Origin: RGIG995 sp045543655
Lineage (GTDB): Bacteria > Bacillota > Clostridia > Oscillospirales > UBA644
NCBI GenBank assembly: GCA_045543655.1
Contig: JAZPXN010000027.1
Span: 62,001-126,000 of the forward strand
Reading direction: 5' to 3'
DNA: 64,000 nucleotides
In this document: positions 49,507 through 57,990 of the stretch, one piece after another
Numbering within the stretch: the first letter of the stretch is position 1
Layout of the letters: every line of letters starts with the position of its first letter
Made by a program: the position numbers and the translations under genes
Notes under the pieces: generated by a model
Told to the model about the DNA's origin: nothing
Seen by the model: the letters and a program-made list of their open reading frames with translations, nothing else
Database searches by the model: none

Positions 49507-52500
49507 ATGTACGAAAAAGTCTCGGGCGATCTGAATTTCGTCGAACGGGAAAAGAAGATCGAAGAATTCTGGGCAAAGAACGGCATCTTCGAAAAGAGCG
49601 TGGATCAGCGGAAGGACGGAGAATACTTCACCTTCTACGACGGCCCGCCCACCGCCAACGGCAAGCCCCACATCGGTCACGTGCTGACCCGCGTGATCAA
49701 GGATACCATCCCCCGCTACAAGGCCATGAAGGGGAATTTCACCGTCCGCAAGGCCGGCTGGGATACCCACCGTCTTCCCGTGGAGCTGGAAGTGGAAAAG
49801 AAGCAGGGCCTCGACGGAAAGGAGCAGATCGAAGAATACGGTCTGGAGCCCTTCATCAAGGAATGCAAGGAGAGCGTCTGGAGATATAAGGGAATGTGGG
49901 AGGATTTCTCCGATACCGTCGGTTATTGGGCGGATATGAAGGATCCCTACGTCACCTACGACAATAACTTCATTGAATCCGAGTGGTGGGCGCTGAAGCA
50001 GATCTGGGAAAAGGGGCTCTTGTACAAGGGCTTTAAGATCGTTCCCTACTGCCCCCGCTGCGGAACGCCTCTGTCCAGCCACGAGGTTGCCCAAGGATAT
50101 AAGACCGTAAAGGAACGCTCCGCCGTGGTTCGCTTCAAGGCCGTGGGCGAGGACGCTTATTTCCTGGCCTGGACCACCACGCCCTGGACGTTGCCCTCCA
50201 ACGTGGCCCTGTGCGTAAACCCCGACGACACCTACTGCAAGGTCAAGGCCGCCGACGGATACGTCTATTATATGGCTCAGGCGCTGCTGGATACGGTACT
50301 GGGAAAGCTTTCGGAGGACGGAAAAGACGCCTACGAGGTTCTTGAAACCTACGCCGGCAAGGATCTGGAGGGGAAAGAATACGAGCCTCTCTTCGCCTGC
50401 GCTGCCGCCGTTGCGGAAAAACAGCATAAAAAAGGCTTCTTTATCACCTGCGACGGTTACGTCACCATGGCCGACGGTACGGGCATCGTTCATATTGCTC
50501 CCGCCTTCGGTGAAGACGACGCCAAGGTTGGCCGGAAATACGATCTGCCCTTCGTTCAGTTCGTAGACGGCGCCGGCAACATGACCGAGGATACCCCCTA
50601 CGCAGGCAAATTCGTCAAGGATGCAGATCCTCTGGTGCTTGCGGATCTGGACAAAGAGGGCAAGCTCTTCGACGCCCCCAAATTCGAACACGAATACCCC
50701 TTCTGCTGGCGCTGCGATACGCCGCTGATCTACTATGCGAGAGAATCCTGGTTCATTAAGATGACCGACGTGAAGGACGATCTTTTGAAGAACAACGCCA
50801 CCATCAACTGGATGCCCGAAAACATCGGCACCGGCCGCTTCGGGGACTGGCTGAAGAACGTTCAGGACTGGGGTATCAGCCGCAACCGCTATTGGGGCAC
50901 GCCCTTGAACGTGTGGCAGTGCGAATGCGGTCATCAGCACGCCGTTGGATCCATTGAAGAGCTGAAATCCATGTCCGACAACTGTCCCGACGACGTGGAG
51001 CTGCACCGGCCCTATATCGACGCAGTCACCCTCAAATGTCCTCATTGCGGAAAGGAAATGCACCGGGTGCCGGAGGTCATCGACTGCTGGTTCGACTCCG
51101 GGGCGATGCCCTTCGCTCAATGGCACTATCCCTTTGAAAATCAAGATATTTTTGAAAAGACCTTCCCTGCCGACTTTATCAGCGAAGGGGTCGATCAAAC
51201 CCGCGGATGGTTCTATTCTCTGCTGGCCATCTCCACCCTGCTGTTCAACAAGGCTCCTTACAAGAACGTTATCGTCCTCGGTCACGTTCAGGATGCGGAC
51301 GGTCAGAAGATGTCCAAATCCAAGGGCAACGCGGTGGATCCCTTTGACGCTTTGAATCAACACGGCGCCGACGCCATCCGCTGGTATTTCTATTCCAACT
51401 CCGCGCCCTGGCTTCCCAACCGCTTCCATCACGGGGCGGTGACCGAAGGCCAGCGGAAATTCATGGGCACGCTCTGGAATACCTACGCCTTTTTCGTTCT
51501 GTACGCCAACATCGACGGCTTTGACGCCACGAAATATACGCTGGATTACGATAAACTGAGCGTTATGGACAAATGGATGATCTCCAAGCTCAATACGCTG
51601 ATCAAGACCTGCGACGAGTATATGAGCAATTATAAGATCACCGAGGTCTCCCGCGTGATGCAGTCCTTCGTGGACGATATGAGCAACTGGTACGTCCGTC
51701 GGAGCCGGGAACGGTTCTGGGCAAAGGGTATGGAGCAGGATAAGATCAACGCGTATATGACCCTGTATACCGTCCTGGTCACCTTCTGCAAGCTGGCCGC
51801 TCCCCTGGTTCCCTTCGTCACCGAGGATATCTATCAGAATCTGGTGAGAAGTATCGACAAGAGCGCTCCCGAAAGCATCCATCTCTGCGATTACCCCGTG
51901 GCCAACGAGGCGTGGATCCATCCCGATATGGAAGCGGAAATGGACGAGGTTCTGCAGGTGGTCACCCTGGGCCGTAACTGCCGGAACGCCGCCAACATCA
52001 AGAACCGTCAGCCCATCGCCGCCATGTACGTGAAGGCCGACCGGGAGCTGGGCGAGGAATACAAGGCCATCGTTGCCGACGAGCTGAACGTCCGGGAGGT
52101 TCGCATCGCAGAAAGCGTGAAGCAGTTCCTGTCCTATTCCTTCAAGCCCCAACTGAAGACGGTGGGGCCGAAATACGGCAAATACCTTAACGCCATCCGC
52201 ACCGCTCTGACCGAGCTGAACGGAGCGGAGGCCATGGACGAGCTGGAAGCCAACGGCTGCCTGAAGCTGAATCTGGACGGCGTCGAGATTCTCCTCGGGA
52301 AGGAAGATCTGCTCGTTGAATCTGCGCAGACCGCCGGCTACGAATCCTGCACCGACAACGGAATCACGGTGGTTCTCGACACGACCCTGACCCCCGAGCT
52401 GATCGAGGAAGGATTCGTTCGCGAGATCATCAGCAAAATCCAGACCATGCGGAAGGATTCCGGCTTTGAAGTGACCGATCATATTGCCGTTTATACCTTC

Positions 52501-52665
52501 GGAAACGATAAGATCGCGGAGTTGTTCCGAAACAACGAAGCAACCATCAAGGCGGAGGTTCTTGCCGATGCCGTGGAATACGCAGAGCCCGGCGAGAACG
52601 AGCACGCAAAAGCCTGGAGCATCAACGGGGAAAAGGTCACCCTCGGCGTGAAAGTAATCGGATAA
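49507..52665 (+). CDS. ileS: Isoleucyl-tRNA synthetase
   Basis: A 1052-residue class I synthetase. HIGH is exact at residues 55-58 (GKPHIGHVL) and KMSKS at 601-605. The CP1 editing domain (about 190-400, AWTTTPWTLPSN) and a C-terminal anticodon-binding region are present. Length, GWDTHRLPVELEVEK and the lack of an obvious C-terminal zinc finger point to the second (eukaryote-like) IleRS type. ATG 49507 follows GGAGGAAAAGCT; an upstream in-frame ATG lies in the terminator. One oddity is Arg89, where GWDTHGLP with Gly is usual. Controlled by the T-box. Confidence 0.96.
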   Translation: MYEKVSGDLNFVEREKKIEEFWAKNGIFEKSVDQRKDGEYFTFYDGPPTANGKPHIGHVLTRVIKDTIPRYKAMKGNFTVRKAGWDTHRLPVELEVEKKQGLDGKEQIEEYGLEPFIKECKESVWRYKGMWEDFSDTVGYWADMKDPYVTYDNNFIESEWWALKQIWEKGLLYKGFKIVPYCPRCGTPLSSHEVAQGYKTVKERSAVVRFKAVGEDAYFLAWTTTPWTLPSNVALCVNPDDTYCKVKAADGYVYYMAQALLDTVLGKLSEDGKDAYEVLETYAGKDLEGKEYEPLFACAAAVAEKQHKKGFFITCDGYVTMADGTGIVHIAPAFGEDDAKVGRKYDLPFVQFVDGAGNMTEDTPYAGKFVKDADPLVLADLDKEGKLFDAPKFEHEYPFCWRCDTPLIYYARESWFIKMTDVKDDLLKNNATINWMPENIGTGRFGDWLKNVQDWGISRNRYWGTPLNVWQCECGHQHAVGSIEELKSMSDNCPDDVELHRPYIDAVTLKCPHCGKEMHRVPEVIDCWFDSGAMPFAQWHYPFENQDIFEKTFPADFISEGVDQTRGWFYSLLAISTLLFNKAPYKNVIVLGHVQDADGQKMSKSKGNAVDPFDALNQHGADAIRWYFYSNSAPWLPNRFHHGAVTEGQRKFMGTLWNTYAFFVLYANIDGFDATKYTLDYDKLSVMDKWMISKLNTLIKTCDEYMSNYKITEVSRVMQSFVDDMSNWYVRRSRERFWAKGMEQDKINAYMTLYTVLVTFCKLAAPLVPFVTEDIYQNLVRSIDKSAPESIHLCDYPVANEAWIHPDMEAEMDEVLQVVTLGRNCRNAANIKNRQPIAAMYVKADRELGEEYKAIVADELNVREVRIAESVKQFLSYSFKPQLKTVGPKYGKYLNAIRTALTELNGAEAMDELEANGCLKLNLDGVEILLGKEDLLVESAQTAGYESCTDNGITVVLDTTLTPELIEEGFVREIISKIQTMRKDSGFEVTDHIAVYTFGNDKIAELFRNNEATIKAEVLADAVEYAEPGENEHAKAWSINGEKVTLGVKVIG

Positions 52666-52669
52666 AACA

Positions 52670-52703
52670 CCTCTCCCCCGATCAATACGGTCGGGGGAGG
52701 TTT
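52670..52703 (+). terminator. Hairpin terminator after ileS
   Basis: Stem CCTCTCCCCCGA / TCGGGGGAGG with an 8-nt loop and only a TTTG tail, so termination may be incomplete into the next gene. Confidence 0.7.
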
Positions 52704-52723
52704 GCAAAAAAAGGAGAACGCCC

Positions 52724-53704
52724 ATGCCAAAATCCAGAAATCAGAAACTGAAGCTGCCCTGCCTGATCCGCATCCTGAAGGAAAAGACCGACGTCGATCA
52801 CGGTCTTTCTACCGAAGAGCTGATCCGGGAGCTGGGGCGATACGATATTTCGGCAGAGCGAAAAAGCATCTACGACGATATTGATCTTCTGCAGAACAAT
52901 TTCGGGATGGCTATCGAGCACGATAAGGCCCGGGGATACCGATTGGTGGAGCAGGAATTCGATCTGCCGGAGTTGAAGCTGCTGGTGGATGCGGTACAAT
53001 CCTGCAAATTTATTTCCACGGCAAAAAGCGAGGATCTGATCCGGAAGCTGAAGGGGCTGACCAGCGAGCATCGGGCAAGGGAGCTGCAACGGCAGGTGAC
53101 GGTCAAGGATCGCATCAAATCCATGCACAATTCCACGATCTATTCCATCGACACCATCCAGAACGCGCTACAGAATAACCGGCAGATTTCCTTCCAGTAT
53201 TGGGGCTGGACGCCCTCAAAAGAGCAGAAACCCCGCCACGACGGGAAGCGATATCTGGTGTCCCCCTGGTCGCTGTTGTGGGATCACGAATACTATTATC
53301 TCATTGCCTTTGACAGTGAAAAGCAGGCCATTCGCCATTACCGCGTAGACCGGATGCGGAGCGTCAGCGAAGAAAACGCCGGACGGGAGGGCCGGGAGGC
53401 CTTCGAAAAGCTGGACGTGGCGGAATACTCCTCCGGCGTATTCGGGATGTTCGGTGGAAACACCACCCACGTGACCTTCCGTTGCAAGAAAAAAATGGCG
53501 GACGTGATCATTGACCGGTTCGGGAAAGACGTGATGATGACGCCGGAGCCGGACGGGTTTAAGTTCCACGCGGATATCGACGTTTCTCCCCAGTTTTTTG
53601 GCTGGGTTGCCTCGTTGGGAGACGAGATCCGCATCGAAGCCCCGGCGAAAACGGTGGCAGAATTCAAGCAATACATGATCAAAGCGCTGGAGCAATACGA
53701 ATAA
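52724..53704 (+). CDS. WYL-domain transcriptional regulator
   Basis: A 326-residue regulator. The N-terminal DeoR/HTH_11-type helix-turn-helix covers about 12-72 (HGLSTEELIRELGRY...SIYDDIDLL). The WYL domain is about 140-220 (RQISFQYWGWTP, then SPWSLLWDHEYYYLIAFD and HYRVDRM), and a WCX extension ends the protein. WYL domains sense nucleic acids or small ligands. No promoter is visible between the ileS hairpin and this gene, so read-through is likely. The target is unknown. Confidence 0.9.
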   Translation: MPKSRNQKLKLPCLIRILKEKTDVDHGLSTEELIRELGRYDISAERKSIYDDIDLLQNNFGMAIEHDKARGYRLVEQEFDLPELKLLVDAVQSCKFISTAKSEDLIRKLKGLTSEHRARELQRQVTVKDRIKSMHNSTIYSIDTIQNALQNNRQISFQYWGWTPSKEQKPRHDGKRYLVSPWSLLWDHEYYYLIAFDSEKQAIRHYRVDRMRSVSEENAGREGREAFEKLDVAEYSSGVFGMFGGNTTHVTFRCKKKMADVIIDRFGKDVMMTPEPDGFKFHADIDVSPQFFGWVASLGDEIRIEAPAKTVAEFKQYMIKALEQYE

Positions 53705-53708
53705 AGAA

Positions 53709-53748
53709 AACGGAGACGCTTCCTTCGGAAGACGCCTCCGTTTTTTTG
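53709..53748 (+). terminator. Terminator between convergent WYL and sugar-operon genes
   Basis: Stem AACGGAG.CG..TCC / GGA..CG.CTCCGTT with a TTC loop and seven T. It is A/T flanked on both sides, so it may serve both strands. Confidence 0.82.
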
Positions 53749-53756
53749 TGATACCG

Positions 53757-54356
53757 TTATTTTTTGTTCAGCCTTTCGCCGACGGCTCCGCCGGGATGAA
53801 TGAGAGCAAACTGCTCTTTTTGATAATCGGTCTGTTCGATCAGCGCCGTCTGTAAGGCGTGAAAAATCATGCAGAGAGCGGTGGTACTGGTCGTACCCTG
53901 CATATTGTATTTATCGGTCTCCCGGTTCACGTGCTGCTTGAGAACGACGTCCGCGCCGAGGGCAAGGGGGGACTGGGTATTTTCGGTAACGGTAATGACT
54001 GAAATCCCCTTCGCTTTGCAGATATCCAGGATCGGAAACAGTTCTTTCGTTCCGCCTCCTCTGGAGGCAAAGACCATGACGTCTCCCTTCTGCAGAAAAC
54101 CGGTCGCACCGTGGACCGCCTCCGCCGGAGAGATAAACCGGGCGGGCCGCTCAATGCAGCACATCAAATGGGCAAAATGCTGGCAGATAATGCCGGAATG
54201 TCCGCATCCCGCAGCGCCGATCCGGGGAGCCTCGCTCAAAAGCTCTACGGCACGGCGGAAGGCTTCCTCGTCAAAATATTCCTTCATTTCCCGCAGACAG
54301 TCGGCCTCGATATCGTAGGCGTCTTTTGCGGCTTGCAACGCTTTTTCGCTGATCAT
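53757..54356 (-). CDS. SIS-domain sugar isomerase/phosphosugar-binding protein (KpsF/GutQ-like)
   Basis: A 199-residue single SIS domain. Phosphosugar-binding features are GAAGCGHSGIICQHFAHLM, PAEAVHGATGFLQKGDV and FASRGGGTKEL, ending FALIHPGGAVGERL, which is the KpsF/GutQ ending (HPGGALGRRL). It lacks the CBS pair of full-length KpsF. It probably interconverts an aldose- and ketose-phosphate, such as arabinose-5-P/ribulose-5-P; the true substrate is unknown. It is the last of seven genes, 15 bp after the FGGY kinase. Confidence 0.85.
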   Translation of the reverse strand: MISEKALQAAKDAYDIEADCLREMKEYFDEEAFRRAVELLSEAPRIGAAGCGHSGIICQHFAHLMCCIERPARFISPAEAVHGATGFLQKGDVMVFASRGGGTKELFPILDICKAKGISVITVTENTQSPLALGADVVLKQHVNRETDKYNMQGTTSTTALCMIFHALQTALIEQTDYQKEQFALIHPGGAVGERLNKK

Positions 54357-54371
54357 ATCGTTTCTCCTGTT

Positions 54372-55775
54372 TTATCCGAAAATTTTATCGTCAACGTTAA
54401 GATACCGGGCGTAGCATTCAGAATAATCGTCCCCACCCGGACGGTATACCCGGTTGGGCTTCACGGCCATTGCGCAGGCCGCCGGAACGCTTTCGAACAC
54501 GCCCGTGGCAACGCCGGCAAGAATCGCAGAGCCAAGGCAGGCAGTTTCATCGCTCTTCAGCGTAACGAAGGTCTTTCCCGTCATATCGGCCTTGATTCGG
54601 CACCATAAAGGGCTTTGCGCGCCGCCGCCCATCGTGCGGACCTCGGAATAATCAACGTTGATATAATCCAAATTCCGCTTCAGCATGCAGGCCACCGACT
54701 CCAGAATACTCCGGACGGCGTGCCCTCTGGTATGCTCCAGCGTGAGGCCGTAAAACACGCCCCTGGCCTCGGGATCGTATTTGGGCATGGTGGACCCGCA
54801 GAGGTAGGGCAAAAAGGTCAAGCCTGCGGAACCGGGAGGAACCTGCTCCGCTAAGGCATCCAATTCCTTGAAATCGAAGGATTCGCAGAACTGATTGCGG
54901 AACCATTTCAGCGCAATGCCGGCGGTGGACGACCACAAAAGCAGGGCGTAGGAACCGTCGTAATTCAAATGACAGGGGATCTTACTGTCCGCACGGTAGG
55001 CGGGGACGGTATCGGTTGGCACGAAGGCCGCCATGGTGGTTCCCGTCATTTCGCTGACGATCCCCTTTTCCACGACGCCGGCACCGATCGCCCCGGCCAC
55101 CTGGTCCATCGCCCCGGTTACCACCTTAATTCCCCGGTATTCCCCCACGACCTCGCCGCTTTTCAGCACCGAGGGCAGGCAGGATTCGGTTAGTCCGAGG
55201 AAATCCAGCATTTCCTGCCACCAAATCCGCCGATGAATATCGAAATACACGGACGAAGACTGCAGCGTCTGCTCGGTGATAAACCTCCCGGTCAGTTTCC
55301 AAAGCAAATAATCTTCCAGCAAAAATACCTTTTTCATCTTCCGGAAGATCTCCGGACGCTCCCGACGGAACCAAAGCAACTTACAGGCAGGCCACGTTGC
55401 GGTGATCTCCGGCTGCCCCGTCACCTCGTAGACCTTTTTCTCTCCGAAAACGGAGCGAAGCTCGTCCGCCTGCTTTGCCGCCCGGTTATCCAGCCACACC
55501 ACGGCGTCGGCAAGAGGATTTCCCTCTTCGTCGGCGAGAATCAGTGTTTCACACTGAGTATCAATGCTCATCGCATAGAGATCGAACCGGGGGGACACCT
55601 CCTCCAGAACCTCTTGAAGCATCTGCCAATAGCCGTCGGCCGGAAATTCTACGAAATCCCCGGAAACGTTGAGAGTATAGTCCTTGGTCAGGGTCATAAT
55701 CCGGTTGGCGTTTTCATCAAAGACCGCCGCCTTCAAAGACGTGGTACCGACGTCGACGCCCAATAAATATTTCAT
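54372..55775 (-). CDS. FGGY-family carbohydrate kinase
   Basis: A 467-residue sugar kinase with two actin-like domains. The ATP-binding start is YLLGVDVGTTSLKAAVFD, the catalytic Asp region is AVVWLDNRA, and the C-terminal phosphate loop is VRTMGGGAQSPLWCRIKADM. It resembles xylulokinases, but FGGY substrates cannot be read reliably. ATG 55775 follows AGGTGACGCGT. It sits after an internal terminator in the operon, so its expression may be lower than that of the upstream genes. Confidence 0.9.
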   Translation of the reverse strand: MKYLLGVDVGTTSLKAAVFDENANRIMTLTKDYTLNVSGDFVEFPADGYWQMLQEVLEEVSPRFDLYAMSIDTQCETLILADEEGNPLADAVVWLDNRAAKQADELRSVFGEKKVYEVTGQPEITATWPACKLLWFRRERPEIFRKMKKVFLLEDYLLWKLTGRFITEQTLQSSSVYFDIHRRIWWQEMLDFLGLTESCLPSVLKSGEVVGEYRGIKVVTGAMDQVAGAIGAGVVEKGIVSEMTGTTMAAFVPTDTVPAYRADSKIPCHLNYDGSYALLLWSSTAGIALKWFRNQFCESFDFKELDALAEQVPPGSAGLTFLPYLCGSTMPKYDPEARGVFYGLTLEHTRGHAVRSILESVACMLKRNLDYINVDYSEVRTMGGGAQSPLWCRIKADMTGKTFVTLKSDETACLGSAILAGVATGVFESVPAACAMAVKPNRVYRPGGDDYSECYARYLNVDDKIFG

Positions 55776-55808
55776 ACGCGTCACCTGCCGAAATCAAAGC
55801 GTTTTTCT

Positions 55809-55851
55809 AAAAAAACCGTTTTGGGCTGTTGTATCACGCAACAGCCCAAAA
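55809..55851 (-). terminator. Intra-operon terminator between yjbQ and the FGGY kinase
   Basis: Minus-strand perfect 13-bp stem TTTTGGGCTGTTG / CAACAGCCCAAAA followed by CGGTTTTTTT. It should reduce read-through from the upstream five genes. Confidence 0.85.
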
Positions 55852-55858
55852 TCCTTGT

Positions 55859-56479
55859 TCAGCGTTTCTGCTGGAGATTGTAATGAACGTCGAAGGCCTT
55901 TTCTTCGTCGGTGTATTTCCGGAGAGTGTTGATGGTCTCACCGTTGTTCCACTTACGGTCTTCCACGTCCTCGGTGGTACCCATAACGGTAACGTTCAAC
56001 TGTCTGTGACGGGCACGGACGTGGTCCCAGTCGATGAAATAAACGTGCGCGAATTCACCGCCGTCCAGAACGCCGTCCTTAATGGTCATGGTTTCGCTTC
56101 TGCCGAAGAAAACGCTGCGCAGATGACCGTCGGTGTTCATGCTGGTGTAGTCGCCGGGCTCGTTAACGTATCTTCCGAACTGAGAATGAATGGGACCGGG
56201 ATGACGGTATTGATGCTCTTCCGCAAAGTCGGGGATCATCTTTCTCATAATATCCAGAAGATCGTGCTGGAGATATTCCAGATCGAAGGAGTCGATATCG
56301 TGAGAACACTCCTGAATCATAACGGAGCAGGTGGTATGATGGGAGGCAATGGTGACGGTACCGTTCTTAACCCCGGAGGCCTGAACGATTTCCATTACTT
56401 CTTTGGATACGTCGTGAAAGGTGGGGATCCAACCTCTCGACTGCAATTCCAATTCTTTCTGAAAAACCTTGAATTCCAT
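55859..56479 (-). CDS. yjbQ: YjbQ family protein (UPF0047)
   Basis: A 206-residue protein, longer than the usual ~135-140 residues. Core signatures are ASHHTTCSVMIQE, the metal/phosphate region MNTDGHLRSVFFGRSETM and YFIDWDHVRARHRQL. YjbQ proteins have weak thiamine-phosphate-synthase activity when tested, but their physiological role is unsettled. The extra length comes from an insertion around 65-115 (including RHPGPIHSQFGRYV) and a C-terminal extension. Its place between a triosephosphate isomerase and a sugar kinase suggests a role with phosphosugars. Confidence 0.88.
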   Translation of the reverse strand: MEFKVFQKELELQSRGWIPTFHDVSKEVMEIVQASGVKNGTVTIASHHTTCSVMIQECSHDIDSFDLEYLQHDLLDIMRKMIPDFAEEHQYRHPGPIHSQFGRYVNEPGDYTSMNTDGHLRSVFFGRSETMTIKDGVLDGGEFAHVYFIDWDHVRARHRQLNVTVMGTTEDVEDRKWNNGETINTLRKYTDEEKAFDVHYNLQQKR

Positions 56480-56498
56480 ATTTTTTTTCTCCTATCGT

Positions 56499-57200
56499 TT
56501 AGTTATGAAGCTCATCCCAGGCCTTGCGAAGCGAATAGAGCATCTCTTCTACCATGGCGTAGGGATCGGCGGCCTTAATAATTCCGCTGGTGCTCCCCGT
56601 TGCCTGGGCACCGAGTTTAATCGTGTCGTATACGTCCCGGCCGTTGGAAATGCCGGCACCCTGAAGAACCATGATGTCGGGATTGATAGCCCGGACCTGC
56701 TCAATGGTCTGGATCACGTAATTGGAATCACTGATCTTCCCCGTTCCAATCAGCTCGGTGGGTTCCGCAACCAACAGATTGGGGGACAGCTTTGCAATGG
56801 AAACCAACTCTTCCACCATATCGGCACAAACGATGGTGGCAAGTCCCACCTCGTCGGCACGGCGGATGGTCTTCTCCACGGCGTCCAGGGTAAGCTTCTT
56901 TTCCGCGTGGTTCAGCATGACCCCTACGGCTCCGGCCGCCTTCACCGCTTCGGGAAGAACCGAACCGAGACCGCGCCCCACGGGCAAATAGTCCATATGC
57001 TGCGCAAAGACCAGGATCCGTTCGGTATTCTGAGCCAGAAGACTGATATCGGTATACTGGGGGGTTACGATTACGTCCACGTCGTATTTCATGGCGACCT
57101 TATCGATGACCTTTGCCAGCTTCAGCATCTCTTCGCCGTACAGATAAGCCTTCGGGCCTACCTCGAAGAAGGGGGGCTTAATATTAAAATCCTTTAACAT
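56499..57200 (-). CDS. Triosephosphate isomerase homologue (short, archaeal-like type)
   Basis: A 233-residue TIM-barrel protein. Catalytic residues can be placed: Asn6/Lys8 in FNIKPP, His98 in LNHAEKK and Glu146 in VAEPTELIGTG. GAGISNGRDVYD and TGSTSGIIKAADP form the C-terminal phosphate-binding loops. It is about 15-20 residues shorter than glycolytic bacterial TpiA, and nothing else of central glycolysis is nearby, so it is likely pathway-specific: it may isomerise GAP/DHAP or a related triose- or tetrose-phosphate. It is 17 bp after the aldolase gene. Confidence 0.87.
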   Translation of the reverse strand: MLKDFNIKPPFFEVGPKAYLYGEEMLKLAKVIDKVAMKYDVDVIVTPQYTDISLLAQNTERILVFAQHMDYLPVGRGLGSVLPEAVKAAGAVGVMLNHAEKKLTLDAVEKTIRRADEVGLATIVCADMVEELVSIAKLSPNLLVAEPTELIGTGKISDSNYVIQTIEQVRAINPDIMVLQGAGISNGRDVYDTIKLGAQATGSTSGIIKAADPYAMVEEMLYSLRKAWDELHN

Positions 57201-57217
57201 CCCGACGTCCTGCTTTC

Positions 57218-57892
57218 TTAAAAGTCCAGAATGGTCTGATCGCCGTACATATCCTTCCAGTCCTTATCGAAGCCGGTAACTGCGGCGTCGGTCATGGGGT
57301 GGGTGATCAGGCTCTTGAACAGGTCGGCGGAAATGGTAGCGGTATGACAACCGGCAAGAGCGCAGGCGTGGATCTGCTGGCAATTCTTGAAGCTTGCCGC
57401 AAGAACCTGACAATCCAAACCGTGAACGGCGAAGGTCTCGACGATATCCTCCACCACCCGGACGCCGTCGCCGAGGATATTATCCAAACGGTTGACGTAG
57501 GGGGCAACGAAGGATGCGCCGGCTTTCGCGGCCATCAGAGCCTGCGCGGGGGTGAAGATCGCGGTCATGGTAACGCCGATGCCCAATTCACGGAGCATCA
57601 TCGTAGCCTTTAAGCCTTCTTCTCCGATGGGAATCTTCACGTAAAATTCACCGCCGACGGTCTCCTTGATCAGTTTTGCCTCCTCCACGATCTTTTCCGC
57701 CGTGGTCTGCACGGTCTGAACGTGGAGCATTTTATCGGGGCCGATAATATTACGGATCTCTTTGACCAGGGCCCAGAAATCGGATTTTTCCTTTGCTACG
57801 AGAGTAGGATTGGTGGTAACCCCGGCCACGGGATAGAACTCGTTACAATGCCGGATTGCATCCAAATTGCCGGTGTCGACTAAAAATTCCAT
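57218..57892 (-). CDS. Fructose-6-phosphate aldolase / transaldolase-like protein
   Basis: A 224-residue protein of the small transaldolase (TalC/FSA) group. The Schiff-base Lys is Lys86 in FYVKIPIG, with GVTTNPTLVAK at the phosphate end and TAIFTPAQALMAAKAGASFV in the barrel. FSA cleaves fructose-6-P to dihydroxyacetone and glyceraldehyde-3-P; TalC relatives transfer DHA units. Which applies is not visible. It lies in the middle of the sugar operon, preceded by a hairpin. Confidence 0.9.
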   Translation of the reverse strand: MEFLVDTGNLDAIRHCNEFYPVAGVTTNPTLVAKEKSDFWALVKEIRNIIGPDKMLHVQTVQTTAEKIVEEAKLIKETVGGEFYVKIPIGEEGLKATMMLRELGIGVTMTAIFTPAQALMAAKAGASFVAPYVNRLDNILGDGVRVVEDIVETFAVHGLDCQVLAASFKNCQQIHACALAGCHTATISADLFKSLITHPMTDAAVTGFDKDWKDMYGDQTILDF

Positions 57893-57930
57893 TGTTTTTC
57901 TCCTTCATTATAAGATATTCGCATCAAGAA

Positions 57931-57966
57931 CCGAAGGGGGCCTCGTAAAAGAGAGGCACCCTCCGG
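57931..57966 (-). promoter_or_regulatory. Intercistronic hairpin between nagB-like and aldolase genes
   Basis: Minus-strand CCGGAGGGTGCCTC / GAGGCCCCCTTCGG forms 14 positions with one mismatch. No T-run follows, so it is more likely an mRNA processing or stability element than a terminator. A TATAAT without a good -35 lies before the aldolase start. Confidence 0.6.
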
Positions 57967-57990
57967 AGACGGATTTACGGATAAAACCGA

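Noticed and set aside
49381..52725. Very long open frame on the minus strand across ileS (over 1100 codons)
   Set aside because: The plus strand holds a complete isoleucyl-tRNA synthetase with HIGH and KMSKS. The opposite frame is low-complexity and matches no family; it is open because of codon bias.
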